A stretch of 64,000 nucleotides of DNA from Alkaliphilus oremlandii OhILAs (GTDB taxonomy: Bacteria; Bacillota; Clostridia; Peptostreptococcales; Natronincolaceae). The stretch is from positions 930,001 through 994,000 of the forward strand of contig NC_009922.1 of the NCBI RefSeq assembly GCF_000018325.1, read 5' to 3'. Positions 45,136-53,782 of the stretch are shown here, piece by piece. Within the stretch, counting starts at the first letter, position 1, and each line of letters begins with the position of its first letter. The notes beneath the pieces were generated by a model. The model worked only from the letters and a program-made list of their open reading frames with translations, ran no database searches and had not been told where the DNA came from. A program made the position numbers and the translations under genes.

Positions 45136-46017
45136 TTGGAAATGATGAAAAGAGCTAATTTTTGCTCGAAGAACTGTACGATTAAGTTTAGCAGGCTAGG
45201 TGCTATTGTTGTGGGAAATCTACTATGTTCCATAGCTTTAAATGGCTTCTTTATACCGAATAAATTGGTCAGTGGTGGCGTTGGTGGAATTTCCATTATG
45301 ATTCACTATTTAACCCAAATTCCGACAGGCTTATTAGTATTTCTAATTAATATTCCAATATTTTTAATTGGGCTGAAAACCATTGACAAGGAATTTGCTG
45401 CATATAGTTTCGTTTCCATGCTATTCCTATCATTTTCAATAGAGCTTACCTCAGACATTGGAAAATATAACATGCTAGATGATATCATTCTGTCTGCAAT
45501 ATTTGGCGCTGTTTTTAACGGAGTAGGAATGGGCATCCTATTTAGAAATCGTGTGAGTCAAGGTGGTTTAGATATTATTGCTGCAATTTTTAAGAAAAAA
45601 TTCAACATAAATGTAGGAACTGGCTTAATGATATTTAATACGTTCATTGTGGTCATATCCTCTACATTGTTTGGAATAAAACCTGCAATGTATACATTGA
45701 TTGCAATGTATATCGGATATCAAATTGTTGATAAAGTTCAAGTAGGCATGGATCAGAAAAAAAATGTGATGATCGTATCAGACAAAGCGGAGATCATAGC
45801 AGATGTGATCATGAAAAATTTGAACAGAGGTGTAACCTTTTTGCAAGCGGAGGGTGCCTATTCAAAGTCCAATAAGAAGGTAATCTATTGCATCCTTACG
45901 ACGACTCAAATTGCTAAGCTGAAGGAAATCATAGAGGAGCATGATCCTCATGCATTTATGACAATCCATAGTATTCAAGAAGTAAGAGGAACTGGCTTTA
46001 GAAATGTAGGCTTATAA
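45136..46017 (+). CDS. YitT family membrane protein (DUF161/DUF2179)
   Basis: A 293-residue protein. Five or six N-terminal membrane helices make the YitT module (VVGNLLCSIALNGFFIPNKL, SGGVGGISIMI, LFRNRVSQGGLDIIAAIF). A C-terminal cytosolic DUF2179 domain (about 215-290) ends with DPHAFMTIHSIQEVRGTGF, as in the family. Function is not established; some members have been linked to export or stress. The start is TTG 45136, 8 nt behind GAGG. Monocistronic. Confidence 0.85.
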   Translation: MEMMKRANFCSKNCTIKFSRLGAIVVGNLLCSIALNGFFIPNKLVSGGVGGISIMIHYLTQIPTGLLVFLINIPIFLIGLKTIDKEFAAYSFVSMLFLSFSIELTSDIGKYNMLDDIILSAIFGAVFNGVGMGILFRNRVSQGGLDIIAAIFKKKFNINVGTGLMIFNTFIVVISSTLFGIKPAMYTLIAMYIGYQIVDKVQVGMDQKKNVMIVSDKAEIIADVIMKNLNRGVTFLQAEGAYSKSNKKVIYCILTTTQIAKLKEIIEEHDPHAFMTIHSIQEVRGTGFRNVGL

Positions 46018-46031
46018 TCGACATAATAATT

Positions 46032-46066
46032 CATAAAAGAGTAGCTTAAGCTACTCTTTTTATATA
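46032..46066 (+). terminator. Terminator after yitT-like gene
   Basis: AAAAGAGTAGC / GCTACTCTTTTT stem with TTAA loop. Confidence 0.85.
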
Positions 46067-46183
46067 AAAAGTGGTAAAATAGGATTTAGAAAAATTTTGT
46101 TTGATTTGTTTCTTTATCTTTGTATTAAATAGTACTTATTGATCAGATAATATAGAAACATAATTCAGAGAGGAGGAATTGTA

Positions 46184-47278
46184 GTGAGCAAAGCTCCAAA
46201 AGATACAAAAGTAGTGATTGGAATGTCCGGCGGTGTCGACTCATCCGTAGCAGCTTTATTATTGAAGCAGCAAGGATACGATGTGGTGGGTATTTTTATG
46301 AAGAATTGGGATGAAAGTGATGAACTTGGATATTGTACCTCCGCAGAGGATTATGAGGATGTGAGAAGAGTATGCGATCAAATTGGGATTCCCTATTATT
46401 CCGTAAACTTTGAAAAGGAATATTGGGATAGAGTATTTACGTACTTTTTAAATGAATATAAGGCTGGGCGTACGCCAAATCCAGATGTTATGTGCAATAA
46501 AGAGATCAAGTTCAAAGCTTTTTTAGACCACGCCATTAAATTGGGCGCAGATTACTTGGCAACCGGTCATTATGCACAAGTAGATTACTCAGACGGAGAA
46601 TATCGACTGCTGAGAGGTGTAGACACTAATAAAGATCAGACCTATTTTTTAAATCAATTAAATCAATATCAGCTATCAAAGGCAATGTTTCCTGTTGGTC
46701 ATCTGCAGAAGAAGGATCTTAGACAAATTGCATTAGATGCAGGACTTGCAACTGCTAGTAAAAAGGATAGTACAGGAATTTGCTTTATTGGAGAGCGAAA
46801 TTTCAAAGAGTTCTTAAGCAATTACCTGCCTGCAAAACCGGGCAAAATAATCTCTTTGGATGGGGAAGTTAAAGGAAAGCATGATGGGTTGATGTACTAT
46901 ACTTTAGGCCAGAGAAAGGGATTAGGTATTGGCGGTGCTGGTACAGGGGAACCTTGGTTCGTCGTGGATAAGGATCTTGAGAAAAATATTTTATATGTGA
47001 CACAAGGAGAAACGCATCCAAGCCTATATTCCCGTGGACTGATTGGTGCAGATTTACAATGGGTTAGCGAAAATCCCAAACCATCTGTTATAAAGTGCAC
47101 TGCTAAATTTAGATATCGCCAGCCGGACCAAGGTGTCACTGTTTATGTGGAAGAAGGAAACACCTGTAGGGTGATGTTTGATGAGCCTCAGAAGGCTATT
47201 ACACCAGGTCAAGCTGTTGTATTTTACGACGGTGTCGTATGTTTAGGTGGCGCTACCATAGACCAGATATTAAAGTAG
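46184..47278 (+). CDS. mnmA: tRNA 2-thiouridylase MnmA
   Basis: A 364-residue cytosolic enzyme that thiolates U34 of tRNA-Lys, -Glu and -Gln using ATP and a persulfide. The PP-loop is GMSGGVDSSVAALLL (about 13-27). Catalytic Cys104 (NPDVMCNKEIKF) and persulfide Cys200 (DSTGICFIGERNF) are both present. GHYAQVDY and DKDLEKNILYVTQG are usual blocks, followed by the C-terminal beta-barrel. Start GTG follows GAGGAGG. No iscS-like desulfurase is adjacent, so sulfur is supplied from elsewhere. Confidence 0.95.
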   Translation: MSKAPKDTKVVIGMSGGVDSSVAALLLKQQGYDVVGIFMKNWDESDELGYCTSAEDYEDVRRVCDQIGIPYYSVNFEKEYWDRVFTYFLNEYKAGRTPNPDVMCNKEIKFKAFLDHAIKLGADYLATGHYAQVDYSDGEYRLLRGVDTNKDQTYFLNQLNQYQLSKAMFPVGHLQKKDLRQIALDAGLATASKKDSTGICFIGERNFKEFLSNYLPAKPGKIISLDGEVKGKHDGLMYYTLGQRKGLGIGGAGTGEPWFVVDKDLEKNILYVTQGETHPSLYSRGLIGADLQWVSENPKPSVIKCTAKFRYRQPDQGVTVYVEEGNTCRVMFDEPQKAITPGQAVVFYDGVVCLGGATIDQILK

Positions 47279-47306
47279 ATTGCTTATATAATGGATCGGA
47301 AAGAAG

Positions 47307-47340
47307 TCTTCCTTTAAACTTTAAAGGGAGATTTTTTAAA
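47307..47340 (+). terminator. Terminator after mnmA
   Basis: CTTCCTTTAA / TTAAAGGGAG stem (one wobble) with ACT loop and ATTTTTT tail. Confidence 0.75.
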
Positions 47341-47413
47341 AAATATATATCACTATATTGTAATAATATGATATAATGATATCAAACGTCAAATCATTCT
47401 AGGAGGAGAAAAC

Positions 47414-47641
47414 ATGAATACGGATATCCAAAGAAAGTCATTAAGAAAAAAGGCGCAAGTTAATCGAAATTTCTGTGTTGCTTGCGGAGCCTGTGCTAAG
47501 GTATGCCCTAAAAATGCCATTAAAATAATACAGGGAGTATTTGCAGAGGTTGATAAGAATCAGTGTGTAGGATGCTCAAAATGTGCCAATATATGTCCAG
47601 CATCTACCATAGAAATAATAACGGTAGAGGAGGTACAATAA
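47414..47641 (+). CDS. Two-[4Fe-4S] ferredoxin
   Basis: A 75-residue protein with two CxxCxxCxxxCP motifs: CVACGACAKVCPKNAI (about 19-34) and CVGCSKCANICPASTI (about 48-63). A basic N-terminal segment of about 15 residues (KSLRKKAQVNRN) precedes the clusters. AGGAGG precedes ATG. One base separates it from the membrane Fe-S gene, so they form a pair in which the ferredoxin probably exchanges electrons with the membrane protein. Confidence 0.9.
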   Translation: MNTDIQRKSLRKKAQVNRNFCVACGACAKVCPKNAIKIIQGVFAEVDKNQCVGCSKCANICPASTIEIITVEEVQ

Positions 47642-47642
47642 T

Positions 47643-48236
47643 ATGTCTAAAAATAAGAAGCATTGGTATGAATATTTATATATAGCATCTGTTGTGTATT
47701 TAATTTTAGGAATGTTTAATATATTATTTGCTTGGTTAGGGCTCTTATGCTTTATGATACCTCTCGTTATTTCCTTTACTGGTGGGGGAAAGATCTATTG
47801 CAATCGATATTGTGGGAGAGGACAATTATTTGAACTACTGGGTACAAAATACAAATTATCTAGAAATAAATCCATGCCTTCAGCTTTAAAAACGAAGGTA
47901 TTTCGATATGGGTTCTTAACATTTTTCATGAGTATGTTTGGGATGATGCTGTGGAACACTTATTTAGTGTTTGCTGGTGCTTCAAATTTAAAAGAAGTGA
48001 TCACTTTGCTTTGGACATTTAAGCTGCCTTGGAACTGGGTTAATACCAGCTTTGTATCTCCTTGGATCGCACAATTTGCCTTTGGGTTTTATAGCATGAT
48101 GTTAACCTCTACAATACTAGGAATCATAACCATGCTTTTGTATAAGCCACGATCATGGTGTGTATATTGCCCTATGGGAACAATGACTCAAGGAATATCC
48201 TCATTGAAATATAAAACCAATAAAGAAACGATATAA
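47643..48236 (+). CDS. NapH/NosR-like 4Fe-4S membrane protein
   Basis: A 197-residue membrane protein with about four helices and two cysteine motifs at the membrane edges: CNRYCGRGQLFELLG (about 53-67) and CVYCPMGTMTQ (near 177). These match the 12-type Fe-S membrane domain of NapH/NosR/CcoG, though the first CP is replaced by CG. Such proteins move electrons across the membrane to extracytosolic acceptors, often flavinylated domains. Its partner is the adjacent ferredoxin. A link to the ApbE and lipoprotein genes nearby is inferred from family behaviour. Confidence 0.8.
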   Translation: MSKNKKHWYEYLYIASVVYLILGMFNILFAWLGLLCFMIPLVISFTGGGKIYCNRYCGRGQLFELLGTKYKLSRNKSMPSALKTKVFRYGFLTFFMSMFGMMLWNTYLVFAGASNLKEVITLLWTFKLPWNWVNTSFVSPWIAQFAFGFYSMMLTSTILGIITMLLYKPRSWCVYCPMGTMTQGISSLKYKTNKETI

Positions 48237-48237
48237 T

Positions 48238-48283
48238 AAAGCCCTCTCCTACTACATGGAACATATTAGGAGAGGGTTTCATT
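48238..48283 (+). terminator. Terminator after the ferredoxin/NapH-like pair
   Basis: AAAGCCCTCTCCTA / TAGGAGAGGGTTT stem with an 18-nt loop; T-run is short. Confidence 0.75.
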
Positions 48284-48407
48284 ATTGAACGTGAGGAAAT
48301 TCCTCAATAAGAACAATCTTTTAATAAAGAAAGGCTGAATACAGTATGTCAACTTTGAAGTTTTATGTTATAATAAACCCTATCAATTCAAATAGAGGAT
48401 GAGGATC

Positions 48408-49145
48408 ATGGCAAGATATACGGAAGAATTTGTAATACCTTATTATGATTGCAGCGGAGATCGTTTTGTAAGACCAGAATCCCTGTTGGAATATATGGGC
48501 GAGGCTTCTCTTCTACATGGGGATACCTTAGGGGTTGGCGGCGCTGATTTATTTAAAATGGGTTTTGCATGGATGCTGAATCGATGGAAAGTAAGGTTCA
48601 TTGAGTATCCAAAATCACGTACGACAATTACAGTGGAAACCTGGAGTTCTGGTGTTGATCGATTTTATGCGACCAGAGAGTTTAACATATATGACAGTGA
48701 TAGAAAATTATTGGTACAAGCATCTACTCAATGGGTGTTTTGCCATATTCTTAAACGGAAACCTGCAAGGGTACCCGATATAATCAGTGCAGTCTACGAT
48801 TCAGAAGATGAACATAATTTTTACCATTTTCATGATTTTAAAGATGAAGTACAGGCAGATGAAGCAATAGAATTCCGTGTTAGAAAATCTGATATTGACT
48901 TTAATCATCATGTGAATAATGTAAAGTACTTAAATTGGATGCTGGAGGTTTTACCAAAACAGTTCGAAGATCAATATTTGTATGAACTAGATATTCAGTA
49001 CAAAAAAGAAATCAAACAGGGCAGTTTAATAAAATCAGAAGTTTCTATGGATATAGAAGGAGAAGAAACCGTTTGTTATCATAAGATAACGAGCAATAGT
49101 GTTTTGCATGCCTTTGGAAGAAGTGTGTGGAAAAACAGAAAGTAG
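48408..49145 (+). CDS. Acyl-ACP thioesterase
   Basis: A 245-residue protein with two hot-dog domains. The N-terminal unit (YYDCSGDRFVRPESLLEYMGE) and C-terminal unit (DIDFNHHVNNVKYLNWMLE) each carry the FatA/FatB-type motif; Asp/Asn/His residues in the second are the usual catalytic set. It releases free fatty acids from acyl carrier protein in the cytosol. The ATG at 48408 is chosen because the in-frame ATG at 48399 directly abuts its GAGG. Monocistronic, with a terminator downstream. Confidence 0.88.
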   Translation: MARYTEEFVIPYYDCSGDRFVRPESLLEYMGEASLLHGDTLGVGGADLFKMGFAWMLNRWKVRFIEYPKSRTTITVETWSSGVDRFYATREFNIYDSDRKLLVQASTQWVFCHILKRKPARVPDIISAVYDSEDEHNFYHFHDFKDEVQADEAIEFRVRKSDIDFNHHVNNVKYLNWMLEVLPKQFEDQYLYELDIQYKKEIKQGSLIKSEVSMDIEGEETVCYHKITSNSVLHAFGRSVWKNRK

Positions 49146-49158
49146 CAGTGAAGCATCT

Positions 49159-49202
49159 ATAAAAAAATCGCACGGGAATTTTCCAATGCGATTTTTTTAT
49201 TC
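49159..49202. terminator. Bidirectional terminator, thioesterase / CoA-disulfide reductase
   Basis: AAAAAATCGCA / TGCGATTTTTT stem around CGGGAATTTTCCAA with an inner GGAA/TTCC pairing. Confidence 0.85.
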
Positions 49203-49222
49203 AGTACACGTCTAAGAAAGCT

Positions 49223-50950
49223 TTATTTTATTTCGCCTGTGGAGCAATCTATCTTTGCCACACCAGAGTCATCGATTTTTACAATACAGTCATTAAAATT
49301 ATTATTCAAGAACACACTACCATAAGTTTTAAATCCACCATCTAGGTTTTTAACTTTAAATCCATTTTGCACTAGAATTCTGGCTGCATTATATCCTCGA
49401 ATACCAACCTGACAATAAATATGAATTACTTTGTCCTTTGGCAATTCATTGAAGCGGCTTCTGAGTTCACCGAGAGGGATGTGGATAGAGCCCTGAATAG
49501 CGCCTAAATGATACTCTATTGTTTCTCGAACATCCAGTAATATACCGCCATTTTTGACAATATCATCAATTTCATGCCATTGTACAGTATCAATGAGGCC
49601 ATCCATCATGTTTGCTGCAACGAACCCCAACATATTTACAGGATCTTTAGCAGATGAAAAAGGAGGTGCATAGGCCAGTTCTAATTCTTTTAAATCCACA
49701 GCGGACATTTTAGCAGCAATGGCCGTAGCAATTACATCGATTCTCTTTTCGGTTCCATCGTAGCCAACGGCTTGTGCACCAAAAATTTTTCCTGTACTTG
49801 GATCAAACAACATCTTCATAGAGATTGGCAAAGCACCAGGATAATATCCAGCATGGGAGCCGGGATGAATATGGATTGCTTCATAGCTCACTTCATTGGA
49901 TTTTAAAAGCTTTTCATTGTTACCGGTAGAGGCTACAGTCATATCAAATACTTTAACAACGGATGTTCCCATGGTACCGACGTACTTTTCAAATTTTCCA
50001 CAAATGTTGTTTGCCACAATTCTCCCTTGCTTGTTAGCGGGTCCAGCTAAAGGAATCATAGCAGGTTTTCCGCTAATAAAATCAGTCACTTCAATGGCAT
50101 CACCGATGGCATAGATGCTCTCGTTGGAAGTCTGAAGATATTCATTTACCTGAATCGCACCTCTTTCATTCAGCTTCAGTCCAGCATCTTTTGCAATCTG
50201 AGTTTCTGGTCGAACGCCAATTGCGAAAACAATTAAGTCTGTTTCTATTTCTTTTCCACTTTGCAGAACAATTCGATTACCCCGATTCTCAAAAGATTTT
50301 ACGCCGTCGCCTAAGATTAAATCCACTCCCTTGGACTGGATATGATTGTGTAGGATTGCGGCCATTTCATAGTCGATGGGACCTAGAATCTGATCAGATG
50401 CTTCCACGATGGTTACCTTTAAACCTCTGTGATGTAGATTTTCTGCCATTTCAATACCAATGAATCCACCACCAATTACAACAGCAGATTTTGGAGCGCT
50501 ATGGTCTACAAAGGATTTAATTGCATCTGTATCGGGTATATTGCGTAATGTAAATAAATTCTCCGCTTCACTGATGCCAGGAATCGGCGGCTTAACTGGA
50601 TGAGCTCCTGGTGAAAGCAGAAGAATATCGTAGGATTCATCATAAGATTCGTCAGTTTTCAGATTTTTTACGGTGACCTTCTTTTTTGATGGATCTATTT
50701 TTATAACCTCGCTGAAAACTCGAATGTCCATATGAAACTTTTGAGACATCCCTTCTACGGTTTGAACCAGTAAAGCATCCCTTTCTTCGATAATATTTCC
50801 GATATAGTATGGCAGCCCACAGTTTGCGAAAGAAATATATTCTCCTTTTTCAAATAAAACAATTTCTGCGTTTTCATCCATTCTTCTCAGTCGAGCGGCA
50901 GCAGAAGCACCACCAGCAACGCCACCAACGATAACAATTTTTTTACTCAT
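49223..50950 (-). CDS. CoA-disulfide reductase / rhodanese fusion
   Basis: A 575-residue flavoprotein. FAD loop GGVAGGASAAARLRR (9-23), active Cys44 in SFANCGLPYYIG and NAD loop VVIGGGFIGIEMAEN mark the CoADR/NADH oxidase family. A C-terminal rhodanese domain (about 470-565) has its own active Cys in YCQVGIRGYNAARIL. Such fusions reduce CoA persulfides, polysulfides or CoA disulfide. GGAGGGATC lies before ATG. It is downstream of an ArsR regulator on the same strand, separated by a 236-bp region rich in inverted repeats. Confidence 0.9.
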   Translation of the reverse strand: MSKKIVIVGGVAGGASAAARLRRMDENAEIVLFEKGEYISFANCGLPYYIGNIIEERDALLVQTVEGMSQKFHMDIRVFSEVIKIDPSKKKVTVKNLKTDESYDESYDILLLSPGAHPVKPPIPGISEAENLFTLRNIPDTDAIKSFVDHSAPKSAVVIGGGFIGIEMAENLHHRGLKVTIVEASDQILGPIDYEMAAILHNHIQSKGVDLILGDGVKSFENRGNRIVLQSGKEIETDLIVFAIGVRPETQIAKDAGLKLNERGAIQVNEYLQTSNESIYAIGDAIEVTDFISGKPAMIPLAGPANKQGRIVANNICGKFEKYVGTMGTSVVKVFDMTVASTGNNEKLLKSNEVSYEAIHIHPGSHAGYYPGALPISMKMLFDPSTGKIFGAQAVGYDGTEKRIDVIATAIAAKMSAVDLKELELAYAPPFSSAKDPVNMLGFVAANMMDGLIDTVQWHEIDDIVKNGGILLDVRETIEYHLGAIQGSIHIPLGELRSRFNELPKDKVIHIYCQVGIRGYNAARILVQNGFKVKNLDGGFKTYGSVFLNNNFNDCIVKIDDSGVAKIDCSTGEIK

Positions 50951-50982
50951 TAGAGATCCCTCCTTATATTAATTAAAGAATA

Positions 50983-51128
50983 TAGATTCATTTATTCTAG
51001 AAAAAATGAAAAGACGATTTGTTTATTGCGCCGAAGAATCAATGAATCTAAAACTTAATTGTTATAACGTTATATTCGAATAAAACGATTTAACCATTAA
51101 ACTAGAATAATAAAAATCCTTATTCTAG
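50983..51128. promoter_or_regulatory. Inverted-repeat cluster, likely ArsR operator region
   Basis: The motif TTATTCTAG occurs at 50992-51000, and as an inverted pair CTAGAATAA (51102-51110) / TTATTCTAG (51120-51128). A second pair TAGATTCATT (50983-50992) / AATGAATCTA (51041-51050) encloses the probable promoter of the reductase gene. Position between arsR and the reductase suggests ArsR binding. Confidence 0.5.
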
Positions 51129-51186
51129 ATAAAATCAAGTCCTAGTTGGATTAAGATATGAAAATGAAATTAAAGAAAATAGAAAT

Positions 51187-51474
51187 TTATTGAGGAAATA
51201 GTGCTGAGATAATAGGCTCTACTTTTGGGTGAATGACTTTGTAGACGATTTCCAATCCATTTCTTTCTCCTTCGATAATTCCAGAGCTTTTTAATTTAGA
51301 TAAATGCTGTGAAATCGTAGATTGAGGCATATTTAAACAGTTTTGTATATTTGAAACATTACATCCGCCGCAGGCGAGAAGTCCTTTTACGATACATAGT
51401 CTGACGGGGTGAGCAAGGGCTTTTAATATTTCTGCATTTTCATCAAATATTTTATCGTTTAAAAAAATATCCAT
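51187..51474 (-). CDS. ArsR family transcriptional regulator
   Basis: A 95-residue winged-helix protein. LKALAHPVRLCIVKGLL starts the domain; the recognition helix is MPQSTISQHLSKLKSSG. Four cysteines (27, 35, 38, 46), including the LLACGGCNV pair ahead of the DNA helix, could sense thiol, persulfide or metal. GGAGGATTTG lies before ATG. It precedes the CoA-disulfide reductase/rhodanese gene, which makes a sulfur-responsive repressor likely. Metal sensing is the alternative. Confidence 0.85.
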   Translation of the reverse strand: MDIFLNDKIFDENAEILKALAHPVRLCIVKGLLACGGCNVSNIQNCLNMPQSTISQHLSKLKSSGIIEGERNGLEIVYKVIHPKVEPIISALFPQ

Positions 51475-51613
51475 TCAAATCCTCCTTGTTGATTAATTTT
51501 CCTTTTGTAGGCCAATCCATAATATCATTGGAGTAAAAATTTTGAATATGCGCTAAAGAAAATATCTTAATATTATAATAATACGATATTAAAGAATGGG
51601 TGTCAAGTAATGG

Positions 51614-51650
51614 CATAAAAAAGAAAGGGAAAATTCCCTTTCTTTGAACC
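51614..51650 (-). terminator. Terminator after the soluble chemoreceptor
   Basis: On the minus strand AAAGAAAGGGAA / TTCCCTTTCTTT with TTTTTTATG tail, just past the stop at 51655. Confidence 0.85.
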
Positions 51651-51654
51651 AACC

Positions 51655-52608
51655 TTATATCGTGCTCAATAGGCGCTTCATTTCATTTACGTTATTTTCA
51701 AGACTTTCATCTACCTTATAAGCCCTGTCCACATGACTAATAAGTTTCTCGTGCATATTTGCTAATATGTAATCTGAAACCTCTGTCTGATTTAAAATAT
51801 CCCCAATGTATTTCTTTTGATTGGTGATCGTCGTGGTTACTGCCTGTACCTCATGCTCTACTGACTTAAAACCTTGAGCCATTTCCTGTATTTTATCGTT
51901 CACCACATTACCCATATGAATCCCTTCGATGATTGCCTTCGTACTTTTTGAATTATTTTCAATAGCGATTTTGATTTCATTTTGTATGTTTGTGATTAAC
52001 GCTTGAATTGTAGCGGTGCTAGAATTGGTCATTTCTGATAATTTTCGAACCTCATTGGCAACTACAGCGAAGCCTTTCCCATGCTCTCCAGCTCTTGCAG
52101 CCTCAATTGCGGCGTTTAAAGCTAGTAAATTTGTCTGTTTCGCTATGTCTGTAATCGCTTTTATGATATTTGTTATTTCATCAGATCGTTCATTTAAATG
52201 CATCATAGAATTTGAGGAATGTTTCGATTGCATTTGAAGATCATTCATAACAGTGGATAGGCTATTGGCTGCTTCTAATCCCTCTAATGATTTTGCTACA
52301 GAATCCTTAGAAATTGTATTGAGATTTTGGCTTCGTTCTGATAAATAAACTGCCAAATCATTGGAATCGTTTGAAAGCTGCTTTACTTTTTCCATGGTGC
52401 TTTTCATTTCATCTGCAAGTGCAGCCAATTCATCGTGTTGTTCATTCACTAAGCCATGCTTATGAATAATGGATCCCATTTTCTCGTAAATGCTTTTAAT
52501 GTGGTTTTTCAGTTGATCTGCTTCAACTGTAGATTCATGGGCCGCAAGAGATGCAGCACTTATTTCTTGCTGAGCTTGTTTTTTTGAATGCCGTTTTTCG
52601 AATATCAT
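51655..52608 (-). CDS. Soluble methyl-accepting chemotaxis-type protein
   Basis: A 317-residue protein without membrane helix or recognisable sensor domain. Nearly the whole length is coiled coil, with the hairpin tip EHGKGFAVVANEVRKLSEM about residues 174-190. The length is that of a bare signalling module. It probably sits in cytosolic chemoreceptor arrays or signals to a partner. GAGGAGGATC lies ahead of ATG. Monocistronic. Confidence 0.85.
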   Translation of the reverse strand: MIFEKRHSKKQAQQEISAASLAAHESTVEADQLKNHIKSIYEKMGSIIHKHGLVNEQHDELAALADEMKSTMEKVKQLSNDSNDLAVYLSERSQNLNTISKDSVAKSLEGLEAANSLSTVMNDLQMQSKHSSNSMMHLNERSDEITNIIKAITDIAKQTNLLALNAAIEAARAGEHGKGFAVVANEVRKLSEMTNSSTATIQALITNIQNEIKIAIENNSKSTKAIIEGIHMGNVVNDKIQEMAQGFKSVEHEVQAVTTTITNQKKYIGDILNQTEVSDYILANMHEKLISHVDRAYKVDESLENNVNEMKRLLSTI

Positions 52609-52845
52609 AAGATCCTCCTCTATATAGGTTAATCAGCGTTTTTAAAGAAACTCAGCATCATTTACTTATTCTTTAAAAACTGTATGAAATGAGCATAGTT
52701 TGTACTAGGATATCCCCTCAAATAATATAATATCATAGATTTTGTCAATCGAATAATATATTATGGAAATTTCGACCACAATATAGTAAGATGGAAGGTG
52801 TAAAATATATGAAAAATTATGATGGCATGAAGGGAGAATGTACAT

Positions 52846-53364
52846 ATGCAAAATCCAATCGTTACGATTACAATGGAGAATGGAAAGCAAATGAAAGTGG
52901 AGCTTTATCCAGAAATAGCTCCAAATACAGTAAATAACTTTATATCTTTAATAAATAAGGGATATTATAACGGTGTTATTTTTCACAGGGTAATCCCAGG
53001 ATTTATGATCCAAGGTGGAGACCCAGATGGTACTGGAACTGGTGGACCGGGATACAGTATCAAAGGAGAATTTACTGGAAATGGATTTAAAAATGACCTA
53101 AAACACACAAAAGGTGTTTTATCCATGGCTAGAACAGCGGTACCAAATTCAGCCGGTTCACAGTTCTTTATTATGGTTGAAAATTCTCCACATTTAGATG
53201 GACAATATGCTTCTTTTGGTAAGGTAATAGAAGGCATTGAAGTAGCGGACGAAATTGTAGCAGTAGAGCGCAACTACATGGATAAGCCATTTGAGCCTCA
53301 AAGAATGAAAGAAGTAACCGTTGAAACTTTTGGTGTAGAATATCCAGAACCAGAAAAGATATAA
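52846..53364 (+). CDS. Peptidyl-prolyl cis-trans isomerase, cyclophilin type
   Basis: A 172-residue cytosolic cyclophilin. Catalytic and pocket residues are visible: FHRVIPGFMIQGGDP (Arg, Phe, Met, Gln), SMARTAVPNSAGSQFFIM and HLDGQYASFGKV. Single domain without signal peptide. GAAGGGAG precedes ATG. Monocistronic with its own terminator. Confidence 0.93.
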   Translation: MQNPIVTITMENGKQMKVELYPEIAPNTVNNFISLINKGYYNGVIFHRVIPGFMIQGGDPDGTGTGGPGYSIKGEFTGNGFKNDLKHTKGVLSMARTAVPNSAGSQFFIMVENSPHLDGQYASFGKVIEGIEVADEIVAVERNYMDKPFEPQRMKEVTVETFGVEYPEPEKI

Positions 53365-53371
53365 TTCAATT

Positions 53372-53415
53372 GAAGGTCCCTAAGGTTTAGAATACAACTT
53401 TAGGGACTTTTTTAT
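53372..53415 (+). terminator. Terminator after cyclophilin gene
   Basis: AAGGTCCCTAA / TTAGGGACTTTTTT stem with a GGTTTAGAATACAAC loop that contains a further GTT/AAC pairing. Confidence 0.85.
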
Positions 53416-53417
53416 AA

Positions 53418-53624
53418 GAAATAGAGGTCTTCTACGATATAGAATTACCTTATTTAAAAAACGATGACAATCCGTACCATTGCTTCGTGCCGGATGCAAA
53501 ATAGCTTTATAAAATTTTCAAAGCAGAATGTGAAAGATAGGGCATTCTATATCGTATCAAAGATATCATCAAGGCATATAAAAAAGAGAATAAAATAGAT
53601 AGACAGATGAGTTTATTTGACTGA
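53418..53624 (+). pseudogene. C-terminal remnant of a radical-SAM (SPL-like) protein
   Basis: One frame reads sensibly through two amber codons (53502 and 53538) to TGA at 53622. Pieces are DNPYHCFVPDAK, then LYKIFKAECER, then GILYRIKDIIKAYKKENK and MSLFD. The endings resemble the C-terminus of spore-photoproduct-lyase-like radical SAM proteins, where Trp and Tyr occupy the two stop positions. No start or upstream part is present, so the rest was deleted. Family call is from memory of such tails and is tentative. Confidence 0.4.
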
Positions 53625-53726
53625 AAAAATATTGAATAGAGATAAGAGCAATTGCTTCAAATCTTTCAACAGTCAGCAACTTTAATTACCAGCAGGTTAA
53701 AGCGTAAACTAAGAAGTGCTAACACA

Positions 53727-53758
53727 GAAAAAAGCTATCCTTATGAGATAGCTTTTGG
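53727..53758 (-). terminator. Terminator of the cotJ operon
   Basis: On the minus strand AAAAGCTATC / GATAGCTTTTTT stem with TCATAAG loop, 25 nt past the cotJC stop. Confidence 0.8.
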
Positions 53759-53782
53759 GAGTTGATGATACAGAGCTTTCGG

